The position numbers and the translations under genes were made by a program. 64,000 nucleotides of DNA from Cruorifilaria tuberocauda. Its lineage: Eukaryota; Nematoda; Chromadorea; Rhabditida; Onchocercidae. Below, one piece after another: positions 11,590-23,500 of the stretch. The stretch lies in contig JABVXU010000246.1 in NCBI GenBank assembly GCA_013365365.1, positions 16,390 to 80,389 of the forward strand, written 5' to 3'. Positions within the stretch are counted from its first letter, which is position 1. Each line of letters opens with the position of its first letter. The notes beneath the pieces are model-generated. The model did not search any database. It was not told the origin of the DNA and saw only the letters and a program-made list of their open reading frames with translations.

Positions 11590-13069
11590 CAAATGAATTG
11601 AATTTGACGTTAAAGTAAAGCTTTCTACATCTTTGTTTCCTTTGCCACACTTGAAACAATTGTTTGTGGCCTACCTTTTTAATACTAATTAACAGTAATG
11701 TATTTAAAATCTAATACAAAAAATGAACCAACGAAAACAGTAGAAGCGGAATGAGCTAAATATTTCGGTTTTACATCACGGTGTACTGTCTTACGCTCAT
11801 ACAACCGCTGTCCAATCATTTTTGAAATTAAAACTGATTAAGACTGAAATTCTTACATCTACCTATACGCTAGCGCAATTGCAAATGTTGTTTTCCAATT
11901 CCAAACTTGAAAATAGAATTTGAAATTGAAACGCAATATGTATGGTACGGGATTTCCTAAGTAAATAAACAAAATCTGATTGCAGTATGTTAGAATTGAT
12001 TGGCATATGTTCATTTGAAACAGTTAAATTGAAAGTATACCATTCACCTCAAGCTCTCATTAATATGTTAGTTTCACTTCAATTTGCCTATACTTTTGGT
12101 ATGAAATGTTTAAACAATCTCACAGTTATCGTCGCAATACAACCTCATCCATACATATTATTATACCACAAACAGTTTTGTCCTGCAAAAACTACATCTG
12201 GAAAGTCCTGCGATTTATTAAAAATATCTTCAAATTTTACATAATACAAATGTAACATGATCATTACTAAACCTTTAAAAGATAAAAATGATTCAAGATT
12301 TAAATTTCGAAGAGCTCCAAAGAAGAACTGATTCTATTTCTTTAAACAAACTAAATAATATTTTTACTTAGAATAATTTACGACATGTTTTAAGTGCTTG
12401 TTAGCTCAATTCATAAAGTCTTTAAAATTCTAAATAAAACAAGTGATCTTTTCATATATAATCTACTTATATATTAAGCATAATTTTAGAAAATTAAAGA
12501 GAGATATATGAAACAAAAGGCATCCGCAATATATCATAACAACAAACAATGAATCACTACAATGGATAATTTGAAAGACGAGAAAATAAAAACATAAAAC
12601 ATTTGAACATAGGATAGCATAAAATATGTGAATATTAGATACTTAAAAATAGGTTTATTCATAACGACATCAAAAACATTGACAAGCATACTATCCTCAA
12701 CTAAAATGTTATCAAAGAGAGTGAAAAGCACAAATATTATACAGTTACGATGAAAATACAAGCGTAGTATACAAAGCCGTGATAAAATAAGTAAGTTGAA
12801 CACAAAAACTTAATATATATGAAAATTCAAAAGGTCATATAAAAGCTACGAAAATACCACAATAACTACAATAATTACAAGTTTTAGAAAAACTAGTATA
12901 GTAATCAAGCTTGAAGAGAATAGAGTATGTTGTACAAAATGATAACTATATGTTCTTTCATGAATTCAAATCTCGATCTTATATTCTTGACACTAATTTC
13001 TACAACCCAGCTCTTAGTAACACCACAATGATTTATATAAATTATTATGTCATTATCAAAACAATTAGT
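11590..13069. other. No convincing gene; AT-rich spacer
   Basis: This stretch separates two minus-strand genes. It holds short open frames with skewed, low-complexity composition (for example near 11987-12244 on plus and 12534-12803 on minus) but no splice-flanked coding pattern. It may contain the missing 5' exon of the gene ending at 9882. Confidence 0.5.
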
Positions 13070-14537
13070 TTACATATTATTCTTGCGTCGCATTTCTCTT
13101 AATATACATACATTTGTTTCCTGACATTTCCTTAGATTGAAGTCGGTTATTCCAAGGGTTAATGGCTGTTGCTTTTGAAAATAATCTAAACCTCGACCAA
13201 TCCGATAGGTCCAACCATTATCAAATCTGAAAAGAGAAGCGATCTCAGTTCAAAAGACGTTTGTTTTGGATGGTAACATGGGAAATTCGACAGCGCTACT
13301 TCTCAAAACCTAAAATACTAGTTGCTACGGAGAAATTATGATGGATATAACCAATATAAAAAGGGGTTAATTAAAAAAACGAACATAGCCATAACGTAGA
13401 TAAGAAACCTTTATTATTAACGGAAAAGTCGCGAAATATGGTTTTAACAACTCAAATAGGGTAAAATATACCTAATTTCCCTATCGTGCATGGTACCGCT
13501 ACACTTCACTTTCAAAACTATATCTCGCATCATAAGATCAATCCTCAGTTGTCCCAATTGTAGCCATAGCTCATGCAAAGTAGTCTGCTCCGCTTGCGTG
13601 CAAAGTACAATTTCACGAAGATTCGGTGCACCCGACACCAGCAACTCGCAGAATGCAACCAAGTTTATGATCTAAAATGAAAGAATTTTCATAAATTATT
13701 TTTTTACAATAAAAGTGCCAAACTACCACTTAATAAAGGATATGTTATGAGTTATCACCAAGTTCGAGCTCAAAATTCTATTCACGTCCCAACTTCACTG
13801 AAAGATACTTTTATTGGTAACACTATTAATATACAAGGTATACATTAAAAAAGCTATTTTAAAATAAGATCAAAAATCGAACTAAGTTTGTAGTAAAGAT
13901 GGTAATTCGTGCAAACAGTATCCAAATCAAAACAACTAAAAGAACATATCCAAGTTAAGATTTCGAGTGAAGCTTGTAATTTTTATTAAATAAACCTGTG
14001 ATTTATTTCGCAAATATGGTTCATCGATGATAACCGACTTCAACCGTTCATCAATACCATCACTGAAAATCGCATCATAACCGAAACCCGTAGTACCATC
14101 TTCAATGCGAAATTCTTTCACTAATTTTAAATTGAACTGCCTTCGCTCTAACAGATTGTCCGATGCTTCAGCTTCAGCGAATACAGCACCCAAATTAAAG
14201 CTACCTTAATTAAAGAAAAAATAATTATTGGATATGATGTGATTTCACAATATTTCTACGAATATAATAAGAGTTCGGGAATGGGCAGAAAATTTGCACG
14301 ATAACAACTATAAACATAAGGTTGAAATAAAACATACAGCAATAAGTTCTTGGAAAAACAATCACATCTCTAGGCATCTTCAATACAGAACGGGATGAAA
14401 CATAAAATTAATGGAAAAACAGCGTACCGATAGTCTGTCGTTTTTTCGCACCATTTTCTATCTGAGCATTATTTTCATATGATGCTTCAGATGTGCATTC
14501 AGATATTTGTTCAATATCTTTGAGATCTTCAAAAAAT
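13070..14537 (-). CDS. MITD1 homologue, MIT_C (PLD-like) domain protein (5' end unresolved)
   Basis: Exons 14537-14428, 14204-13996, 13671-13472 and 13226-13070 keep one frame. The last three carry the MITD1 C-terminal domain: TGFGYDAIF, then DEPYLRNKSQ, VAFCELL, MHDREIRFDNGW, and IGRGLDYFQ, all in the order seen in human MITD1. MITD1 binds ESCRT-III through an N-terminal MIT domain and membranes through this phospholipase D-like domain, and acts in abscission at the end of cytokinesis. Here the exon before the domain is acidic (EDLKDIEQISE) and not a MIT helix bundle. No start codon in phase was found, so the N-terminus is either absent from my model or lost. The protein ends with a short basic tail, MRRKNNM. 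Confidence 0.85.
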
Positions 14538-14993
14538 CTTTTAGTGAGAAATGGATAAATAAGATTGCTTTAGTTCATTGATATCCTGGGTTAGATTTAA
14601 GAGTAAGTCTAATGATAATAGTAACAATACTGATTATAATGACGATAACTGAAGACTAGTGCCATTAAAGTCTTAGCTTTGCATAAAATTTTGTTGAAAT
14701 TTTCTCGTAGATGGAATATAGGAATATGTTTTATTAATTCATTCAATTAATCAGTTGAATTATCTTTCAAATAGTCTGCTCGATAAAACTACGCATAAAT
14801 TAATTAATTTGGCATAAATATGTTGTATGCCTGATAAAATGAAATTCATTTCACAAAGTTTGCTTATTTGTTTGCTTATATGGTGCAGTGAAACTTGTGA
14901 ATTAAATTACCCAAGCAGTTATGTTGCACACTAGCAATGAGGCATGACTGTACTTCAACCCTGAAAAAACACTGAACAATACGATAATCTTAC

Positions 14994-15159
14994 CATTGAT
15001 AGAAGTTGTGCATTGCGATTCGTTATTGATGCTATCAGCTATTGTCAGCTTATCCTTTCTACAGTCCATGAAAATCTTCCAAAAGGGTAACCCACCACCG
15101 CGATTCCTATCGTTTGAGGCGTTGCAATTTTGAAATAAATAATGCATCTCCATGGTCAT
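14994..15159 (-). CDS. Possible 5' exon of uncertain ownership
   Basis: An open frame starts with ATG at 15159 (MTMEMHYLFQNC) and runs to a good donor (AATG|GTAAGA) at 14994. It is a natural candidate for the first exon of the MITD1 homologue, but its phase 1 end does not fit the phase 2 needed by the exon at 14537, and it lacks a MIT domain. It could be the start of another transcript, an exon with a missing partner, or chance. Confidence 0.25.
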
Positions 15160-15419
15160 AGTTTGATTATTAGCTGCAGAATCTTCAAAATAAATTGTGC
15201 AATAGAAGCTGGAAGAGACGACTTAGTTTTTGTTTTAATCAAAGCTTTTATCCTCTGCTTAACACTCCTGCATGAACTTTCATGCCCTTTCCTCTTTCGT
15301 ATCGGAGTGAGAAAAAATGAGGTGGAAAAGACTAAAAAAGAAATTTCCGTAAATTCCAAGAATTTTAAACGAAATAAAGTTCCACCTGAAAAATATTCCC
15401 ACCGCATCTAAGATCCAAT

Positions 15420-15760
15420 TAATAAGCATAGATGCCCTTTGACCTTACCACTTCGCAACAGATCAGTCCTGGCAGATCTTTTTCTAAATCATTCTCGGCA
15501 AATCAGTCTCCCCTCCTCTCTAACTGCACCAAGAGCCGTATCATTCCCTTCTGTCGCTTCCTTTAGATAAGCATTTCCTCGCATTTCTAAGAAAGCATAT
15601 AACTGACAGATCTCGTAAACTCTACCAACACATTCTCTTCTTGACAGCAATCTCTGCTTCTATCTACTGCCATACTCCTTCACATCACTCTAACTATATT
15701 CTTTGTATATCTTCCTGCCTCTAGCACTCTGTACTCTCTGCCTCAAAAATCTTTTCAGGT
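15420..15760. other. Pyrimidine-rich spacer upstream of LAMTOR5
   Basis: C/T-rich, GC-richer than the surroundings on the plus strand, without a supported exon. It may be promoter or outron sequence of the LAMTOR5 operon. Confidence 0.35.
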
Positions 15761-16001
15761 CGCAAGTCCCGCGTCCCGAAATACCAACAAGAACCACTCG
15801 GAAGTTATACGGATGATCGATAGTTATTTCCCGGTGTTCCGGCTGCTCTTCAGCGGTTGTAATGGTTCACTTGTTGTTCTGATAAGTATATACCTTTATC
15901 TGGACAGTGCTGTCCACAATGTATCATTTGACCGGTTAGTGTATGTTACGTGGATCGTTACGTCCATTTTTCAAATTTTCTCATCATTTTCTGTGTCTTT
16001 G

Positions 16002-16008
16002 ATTTCAG
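16002..16008 (+). promoter_or_regulatory. Probable trans-splice acceptor of LAMTOR5
   Basis: The acceptor TGATTTCAG ends at 16008, 22 bases before the LAMTOR5 start codon, with a pyrimidine-rich lead. It matches the nematode 3' splice consensus and would leave a 22-base 5' UTR after a spliced leader. Confidence 0.55.
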
Positions 16009-16030
16009 ATTTCATCGCGAGAGAACAAAT

Positions 16031-17122
16031 GGAGGCACAATTGGAGAAACTAGCAGATGAAATGTGGGTTTTCAGTATTTATTACTCTTGTCGATGTCGG
16101 TGTATAGATGTGTATGTGTTAAGGAGATATATTCCCTTTCAAACTAAATGAGCTGTAGAAGCAATAGCTGAACCATGAAATAAGCATATAGGTTGTATCC
16201 CTTCAAAAGAAAGTTATTAATTATCCTGTGCTATGGCTCAGAAAATCGTGCGGTGCTACTACACATTTCTTTGTCTTTGAGAATTCCGAACATTTTTTGT
16301 GAATTTTTATTAACTTTTTGAACACTTAGACATATACTTACCAGTTCAAGAGATAGGATGGAGAAATATCCTTTCAAATTTTATGCTTCGTGTAAATAGA
16401 TTAGCAGATGAAGTTTGTCTTCATTTATCCTCTTAACAAAGAAAACTTGAGGAATTTTTCGAGTTGTATGAGCAGTTTTAAATGATACAGTGAATTCCAA
16501 GTAAAGTTCGAGATGGAGTGAGTAGTTAAATGTCTTTTGCTTTTAGGGTGTCCAGAGAGCAAGTGAAAGGGGTGCTTTGTGTTGATGAATCAGGCTTAAA
16601 TGTATGCAGTCGTGGAACACTTAGTAATGCAGCGGGTGACGCGGCGGTCGATTTATTGAAACTTGCTAGCAGTCTGGAACCAAATTTACCCACTGTCATT
16701 GAATTTACAGGTTTTTCATCTATTTATTTCCTTTGCTCTAATGAAGGAAAGTACCATCAATCACTCAATAAAGTACCATCAATCACTCAGAATAATGACA
16801 GTAATTGACTTATGCATGTTTTACAGTACAAATAATTGGTAACGAAAATGGATGTTACTTGAGTTTTTTAGAAATACAATTGAAACTATTGGGCAAATAA
16901 CTTTGAACAGCATTTGAAGTACGCTATCATTTACTCAAAATATTCCTCCATATTTAATGAAATTTGTTATTTATTGTTTTATATCGTTAATTTAAATAGA
17001 AAAATCAAAAAAAAATCGAAAAAATTATAGGTATTGATGGCAGTACACTCTCAATAACAAAAGAAGGAGCCTTAACAACAGCGGTACATCGCATTGACAG
17101 GAAGAGTCGTGATTTTGATTAA
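16031..17122 (+). CDS. lmtr-5: LAMTOR5 (HBXIP) homologue, Ragulator subunit
   Basis: Three exons, 16031-16065, 16547-16710 and 17031-17122, encode 96 residues; human LAMTOR5 has 91. It starts MEAQLEKLADEM like the human MEATLEQHLEDTM. The roadblock-like core is conserved: VKGVLCVDESGLNVCSRGTLS, a helix, then a strand (PTVIEFTGIDG) and a final GALTTAVHRID strand. LAMTOR5 is one of five Ragulator subunits that anchor Rag GTPases to lysosomes and activate mTORC1. The open frame continues upstream of the ATG to 15813 with hydrophobic residues, but a strong TTTCAG acceptor between them argues for the short form. A poly(A) signal and the next gene follow at once, which suggests an operon. The symbol is inferred from orthology. 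Confidence 0.9.
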
Positions 17123-17133
17123 TTTGAATATCT

Positions 17134-17139
17134 GAATAA
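17134..17139 (+). terminator. Intercistronic poly(A) signal
   Basis: AATAAA lies about a dozen bases after the LAMTOR5 stop and about 40 bases before the acceptor of the next gene. This spacing is typical between genes of a nematode operon. Confidence 0.6.
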
Positions 17140-17224
17140 ATTTGACAAGCCATTTGTGTTAGAAGCACAATCTTTTCAGAGTTACACCTGTAGGTTGTCA
17201 AGTTCTCGATAATGCCGCACAAAA

Positions 17225-17956
17225 ATGTCGCGAGGACAAGAGGGTGAGCAGTGTCCAGTTATAATATATTTCCAGAGATGCTTTAAAACGTAAAAACAGC
17301 ATACGTGATTATGTATGAACGCTTCGATCTGCTACTAAAAAATTGGTCGATGATGTGACAAAACCTTTACTAATATACTGAAACTTTTCTCAAAGGGTGT
17401 CCGCCAATACGCACATACTATTGCCAATCGACCACCTTGTTTTCACCGAAGTTAGCATATGATTTGTGAAGAAGTAAATTGAACTCTTCTCGCTTCACTT
17501 CTAAAAGACTGTGTCTAAAAGATTATTTGACCGGAAACTTCATGTCTGTGATTGCTAGCTTAGTTTTCAAACATGATGCATCAATCTCCTGTATTTTGCT
17601 AGATTGCTGCTAAATGCCGCTTTTATATTAAATCGTCATCATCACGATAAACATGCCACTTTTATGTAATTCGTTGGTAATTTTTCACTTTATTTACAGA
17701 ATCACGATGCACATCCAGAACGGAAAACGATAGTTTTTTGCTGGAAGTTTCCAGCACCGAAAAAACAATTGAAGAAAAAAAAGAATATCGTTGTAATGAA
17801 ACATTACATGAAGTAGGGCCGGATAAAACAATTTTCATAAAAAGTAGAACATTTTCTGCGCACTCCGGAATATGTAACTGTTGCACAGACACAGGAAACG
17901 ATTTTAAATTATTAGTAGCATTTCATCAAAGCATTCCAGAAATATTGCTAACTTAA
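17225..17956 (+). CDS. Small unknown protein, second gene of the LAMTOR5 operon
   Basis: A strong acceptor (CAATCTTTTCAG, ending 17179) opens an exon with ATG at 17225 and donor at 17243 (GAG G|GTGAGC). The next strong acceptor (TTTATTTACAG, 17699) opens 17700-17956 in matching phase. The joined frame gives 91 residues starting MSRGQEESRCTSRTEN, with charged, acidic-basic mixed composition (EKTIEEKKEYRC) and a late HSGICNCC cysteine cluster. AATAAA occurs six bases after the stop. An earlier ATG at 17212 in another frame gives only a short peptide. I do not recognise the protein. The exon definition and 3' end are good; the choice of start codon is the weakest point. Confidence 0.5.
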
Positions 17957-17960
17957 CATC

Positions 17961-17966
17961 AATAAA
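17961..17966 (+). terminator. poly(A) signal after the small operon gene
   Basis: AATAAA follows the stop codon at 17956 directly. Its closeness supports the open frame 17700-17956 being a real 3' exon. Confidence 0.5.
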
Positions 17967-17969
17967 TAT

Positions 17970-20545
17970 ATCTTGGAAGAGGAATTAAAGTAAAGAATTT
18001 GTTGAGGAATGAGAAAATGAACTGCAGCATTCAGTAATATCCGATGACCACTCCATTATTCAAGCATCAATACTTCATGCGCTTTTAAGAAAATTATAAA
18101 AATAAGAAATGAAATGTAATCGCAGTTACCGTTCCGGAATGGTGTTTGCGGAACAATAGTCGAAAGAAACGGATATGTGTCACAGTAGTCCATACACTCA
18201 AATACAAAACACACAAGCACCATTAATACTACTATTATTAGGTGTACAATAATAGTAGAGCAAATTGTAACTAGTCTGTAATATGCACCTATTATGCAGA
18301 TATCTGCTTACAAGTATTTGATAACGAGACTTCTATCAATCTCATCAATGTGAAGATTCATAGTCACTCATAATCATGAAAGACTTAAAGTCTTAACAAC
18401 ATTCTAAATTGTGTTATGATAATCCATCATGGGATAGCAAAAATGATTTGATCCAACCGTTGTAAAACAAAATAAGGGAAAAAAAGAGAAGTCTTACTCG
18501 GTGCTAACGGAAGGTGTACTTTTACAGAGACCAGTAGCTTATGTAAGGATAAGAAAGTCCCAAGTGAGGTAAACTGGATCTTAATGAAAAAAAAAAGAAA
18601 CAAGTTCATTCCGCATAACATATGTTGCTACATCAATCATTAATTAGATCCTTCCAAAGAAAAAAGATTTAGGAAACACAGGCTAATGGAATTATTGATA
18701 TTATCGGATTTAGATAATTTGATTGGATGATGAAATTATTTCATGAAAATTTTTAGGTGAAATCTCATTCCCGAATATACTGCCCAATTTAATACTTACT
18801 GCTCATTAACACTCATTAATTTAATCAAACAAAAAAATAAAAATTCATGTGCAAAAAATTTTCGACTTACCTATAATTATCACTGTTAATTGTTAAGACT
18901 TTGATTGTTATCCGAAAAAGAAAAGAAAAATCTAAATCCACTGTTATCAGGAATGTATTTATGACAAGCTATTTTATCGCCTTATTAAACGAATTCGAAT
19001 GATAATTTATTTAATCAACAATGGAAAATTTTTTTTGAATTAAAAATGAACGAAAATGATCGAAAATCACCGAAGGGAAATTTCGTCGAAGAATAATCAA
19101 AATTGAATAAGAAAAGCTAAGACGTGAAGGAAGATTTCTGAAACGTTTACACAAATTCACTGATTGCTTCGCATGTTGCATTTTGAGTAATAGACAACGA
19201 AGAGATTTGTTGCATAGATTATTGTTATGTAGAAGAAAACTGAGAAAAAATATATTGAAAATTATTTTTCATTCATCCAATAAACTATTTTAGAAAGAGA
19301 GACACATTTTCTGTATTATTTTTATGTACACTAATCAATAATATTTAAAACATTCTCAACATTGCACTCGACCTGAAGTAAATCCATTTCCTACTTTAGT
19401 TATACCTAATTACAACATCAATAGAGTCCAAATTATCATGTTGAAATATAATAAATTTGATAAACAATTGATTATTTTTTAATTTAAGTTTCTTACACCC
19501 TTCTGATTGAAATTTACAATCTTGGATTGTTTATTCTCATAATTTCATAAATTTCTACCGTTGATATATACTGAAAAAAAAGAAAACTTGAGGATTACAT
19601 TAATTTCTTGAAACTCTTCTTTTTCTCTCTCTCTCTTTCGCAAAGGATTCAATTTTATTATCAAAAGAACTGACTAAAATCTATTCCCTCTTTCAAATTT
19701 CAAAAGAAAAAAACGTTGCGTACAAAGGTGAGATGGTATTAGTAGTTGCTGATTCTCGACTTGGATGCAAGAATAGAAAAACAACCACTTGCATTGAATG
19801 TTTCTTTATATTTATATATTTCTTCACATCTGGAGATTGTAAATCAATTGATTCAAAAATAAATAGTCGACAACTAGCAATTACCATCAGGAAATCAAAT
19901 AAAAACGAAAGAACCGTCAAAATCGCTAAAAATTTACAGGAAGAAAGTAAAAGGAAGGACATATGAAAGAAAAATAAATTAAAGAACTGAAAAGTACAAC
20001 TTGACAAGTAATCAACAATTTAATCTTCACCTTTTATCCTTAAAAAGACAATTAAACAGATAACTAATTATTAAATAAATTTCCATCAAATCTGAAAAGC
20101 TGTTTTCTCTTTTGAAAATTTCGAAAATTATGTTAACTTTAGCGGATGAATTTCAAAATGTTACATGCAAAACTACTTTCCCTTATCAAAATTTCTAATT
20201 TCTAATGTAATTTTTCCTTTCTCATAAGATTTTCAAAGTCTCAAATTGACACGGTTAACAATGAGAGGAGTTCATAATTTAATTTCTTTGGAAAATAACT
20301 GAACAAAGCACGGTAACAGCAAGAAAAAAAGGTAATTAAGCATTGGAGGAAAGTAAACAAATAACGAAATTTTTGAACTGAAATTAAGGAAAAAAAGAGA
20401 AAACAGGCGCTCACTTTTTAGATTGCGAATTTTTCTCTCAAACTTTTCAATTCTCTGCTATCATTTTGACTTTCTCACTCAAGTTTGATGGCAAAAAAAG
20501 CAAAAAATTCCTGGAAGCGGAAGCTTTTTCCCTCTCTTTCTCTGC
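17970..20545. other. Non-coding spacer
   Basis: AT-rich DNA between convergent genes. I see no splice-flanked open frame. A short CT tract lies at 19623-19636. Part must be the 3' UTR of the RNA-binding gene that ends at 20546. Confidence 0.55.
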
Positions 20546-23500
20546 TTAATTTTGTTCCATTTGTGATGGTGGTGGTAGCGGTTGTGAGGGTAATGGTGGT
20601 GGTGGTAATGGTCGAGTGGTGTAGATAATTTGACCAGATGATGCTTGATTTGTTGGTACTGCAACACCACTATTACCACCACCGCCAGTGCTAGTACCAC
20701 CACCGCCAGTGCTAGTACCACCACCAGTAAGAGCAGCATCTGTATGCATAGCAGCTAATTCTGGTACAAAATTTTGCAACGGTGTAGCTGATGTTACCAT
20801 TGCACCAATCATATTCGGATCAGTTGTTGCCTATAAATAAATAAGATCTTTCTTTGTTTGTTTCTTTCCAATAAACCTTCGAAAATTTTTAATACCTAAC
20901 GTTTCACAAAATATATGTTAGTAATTCATGGTATGGAGAGAAAAAAAAAAAGTTCTGCAGCTATCGTTTTGCTTACCAACTAAAGTTCCTGATGTGTGAC
21001 ATCGAAGTAACAGGTGACGTTTAAATTTCGAAACAAAACTTCTTTGGATGATAATTAAGCGATCGTGCACACTGCAGTATTAAACGAAATGTTATCTTAT
21101 CAATCATTCATGAATTTAAATGCGAAACTGCTGGGAGATTTATATTTCTGCACATTTTCTCTTTTTTTTCCTTTTTTTTTGTTGCGATAATGTGTTAATC
21201 CGTATCCATTTTAATCGTTATGTTGTAGGAGCGGTTTATAAAATGATGAGATTAGAGTAAAATCAGAAGATCCAGTTTATTCGATCACTACGTTATCTTC
21301 CATTTCTAAATAATAATATTAATATTAGGCAAAACGAAGAAAAACAATGGGACGCATAAACAAACTAATTAACTAACCTGAACACCATATGGCCACGGAT
21401 AGAGTGGAACTGTATAAGCTTGCATAGCAACCTGAGGAATTGCTGTACCAGCTGCTGCTTGATTAGCTGTCATACTTGTACCCGGTCCAATATTTGTTAA
21501 TTCAGCTGATGGATGTAGCATTGCATTAGCACCTTGAAGTGATAAATTTTGCATTTGAGCAGCGAGGTTCCCAATTGGAGCATCTCCATAACCTGTAATT
21601 TCAAACGAAAAAAAAATCAAAATACTTAGATACATTATAAATTTTGAGGCAATACTGTGAAGAAATTTTAGCATTGAATTTACCTGAGAAAACATGATAT
21701 TGTGGATGTGGACTGTAAACATAAGGCGATGGTGGTGTTAAAAGGTACTGATAGTTTGGATTGGTGCGAATATACTGCCCGCTTTGGTCATATGGTGGCG
21801 TAGCAAAACATGGTTGCTAAAAAGATAGAAAATTGATTCTCTGTAATAAAATTCATAACATATTAATATATTTAAATACATTCATGTTATAATTGTAATA
21901 TTGCTGAAAGGACAAAAAAACTTACACTAATCTCAAGATGTGTAAGGCTACTATACAATCCTGGAACACTTTGTAACGGTCGACTTTTTGTTTTCTTATT
22001 ACTGTCAGCATATTTTACCATTAATGGCATATTGCAACCCGGAATTATTTTTTTTCCATTCATTTCCTGTAAAAAATATTAAATAAGAAATTATTTGAAA
22101 AAAAATTTAATAGGAACTGAATCAATTTCAATCACTTTGAGATAAATCTACTTTGATAATTTTTGCGCACAATTCTTCATTATCCATTCGAGCGAATCCA
22201 ACACATCTACTCGTACCATCACCATTCTTCAACACCCTTGTACTGATCGTTGAACCGTAACTTTCCAATAGCTTTTGCAGATCTCTTTCCGTATAATTCG
22301 GTGGCAAATTTGCTAAGTACAAATTTGTTGGATCTTGTTCCTGTTGCTGAAAGAGGCTATTTTGGTTGTTTGGACTCAGCGCCTGCAATGAAAATTCGCT
22401 TGTTAAATGTTTCTTATGGCAGCGTTAAAAAAATGTCATTCACTCGAAACAGCTGCTGTAAAGAGAACTTTTTAAAACAAAATAAATTACGGATAAAACA
22501 AAACATAACAAAACAAAAAAAAAAGGACGATCGAAATGTCACAGTTCTTTTCTTTCGCCCTTACATTCACTGCTTCATACAATTTCTTTTTTTGCCTACC
22601 TTTTCTCTGGACAATAATCTATCACTCTTAATTTTTGACAAAAATAGTTGTACTTTTTTCCAAAAAGTTCAACTTGCATTCCTTTTCATAATCCATCTAA
22701 AAAAAAATTTTTCCTTTTTTCTTGCCCCCTATTCGAAGAATGAGAGAAATCCAGTGAGATGAAGTGAATTTTGTGTTACGACTTGTAAACTGTCCAACAT
22801 TAACTTTTTACATGATAAACTTATCCATTTGAATTTTCCATTATGAATTTTCCAACAATAAGAACATATATATTAAAAATATATACTATATCTAAAATAG
22901 AATTCTGTTTTATTTGAAAACTTTTTATTACTTCTTAAACTATCATTTCAAAAAAAAAAAATTGTTTGCAATCAATAATTACCTTAGCCATTTGCGCTCG
23001 TACCTTTCCTTCTTGATTCAAACCTTCAACAGCACGCAATGCATCAGCCGCTTCCTCGAAATCAACAAATCCATAACGTTTACACTGACCAGTTGTCTTA
23101 TCCTTCAATAAAAACTCTCATAATTTTCTTTGAAATCCAAATCTATTGTTAGAAAAATTTTTAAACTTTGAAAAGAAAGAAGCTTCGAATAAAAAAGATA
23201 ATTTTATTAATAATTACTTAAATATACCAATTCTTCGTACAATTCTCAAACAGCCAATATTATGACACAAAAACATATCTACTTATGTTATGAACAAACA
23301 CTGCGTATTTTGAAAACAATTGAAGAGTATACTGATAAAATTTTTACCATAATTGCTTTCGTTGATGCTATTCGACCAAATTTGGCGCACATATCTCTTA
23401 AATCTTCATCAGTTGTATTTTGATCAAGTCCACGAATGTAAACATTGGTCTAAATGGAAATAAACATATGAGAGCAAAAATGTAAAAATCTAATTTCTAA

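Noticed and set aside
12534..12803. 89-codon minus-strand frame with membrane-like residues
   Set aside because: Hydrophobic composition is expected from AT-rich DNA; no flanking exon or conserved motif.
14905..14915. Eleven-base match to the nematode spliced leader SL1 (AATTACCCAAG)
   Set aside because: The rest of SL1 and the donor that follows it in SL RNA genes are missing, and there is no SL RNA fold.
17401..17472. Alternative exon after an acceptor at 17400
   Set aside because: It can join 17243 in phase but ends quickly without a recognisable protein or a nearby poly(A) signal; the exon at 17700 is better supported.
22250..22762. 170-codon plus-strand open frame
   Set aside because: It lies antisense to the RRM2 exon and then runs through low-complexity intron; the minus-strand RRM is clearly the real coding strand.
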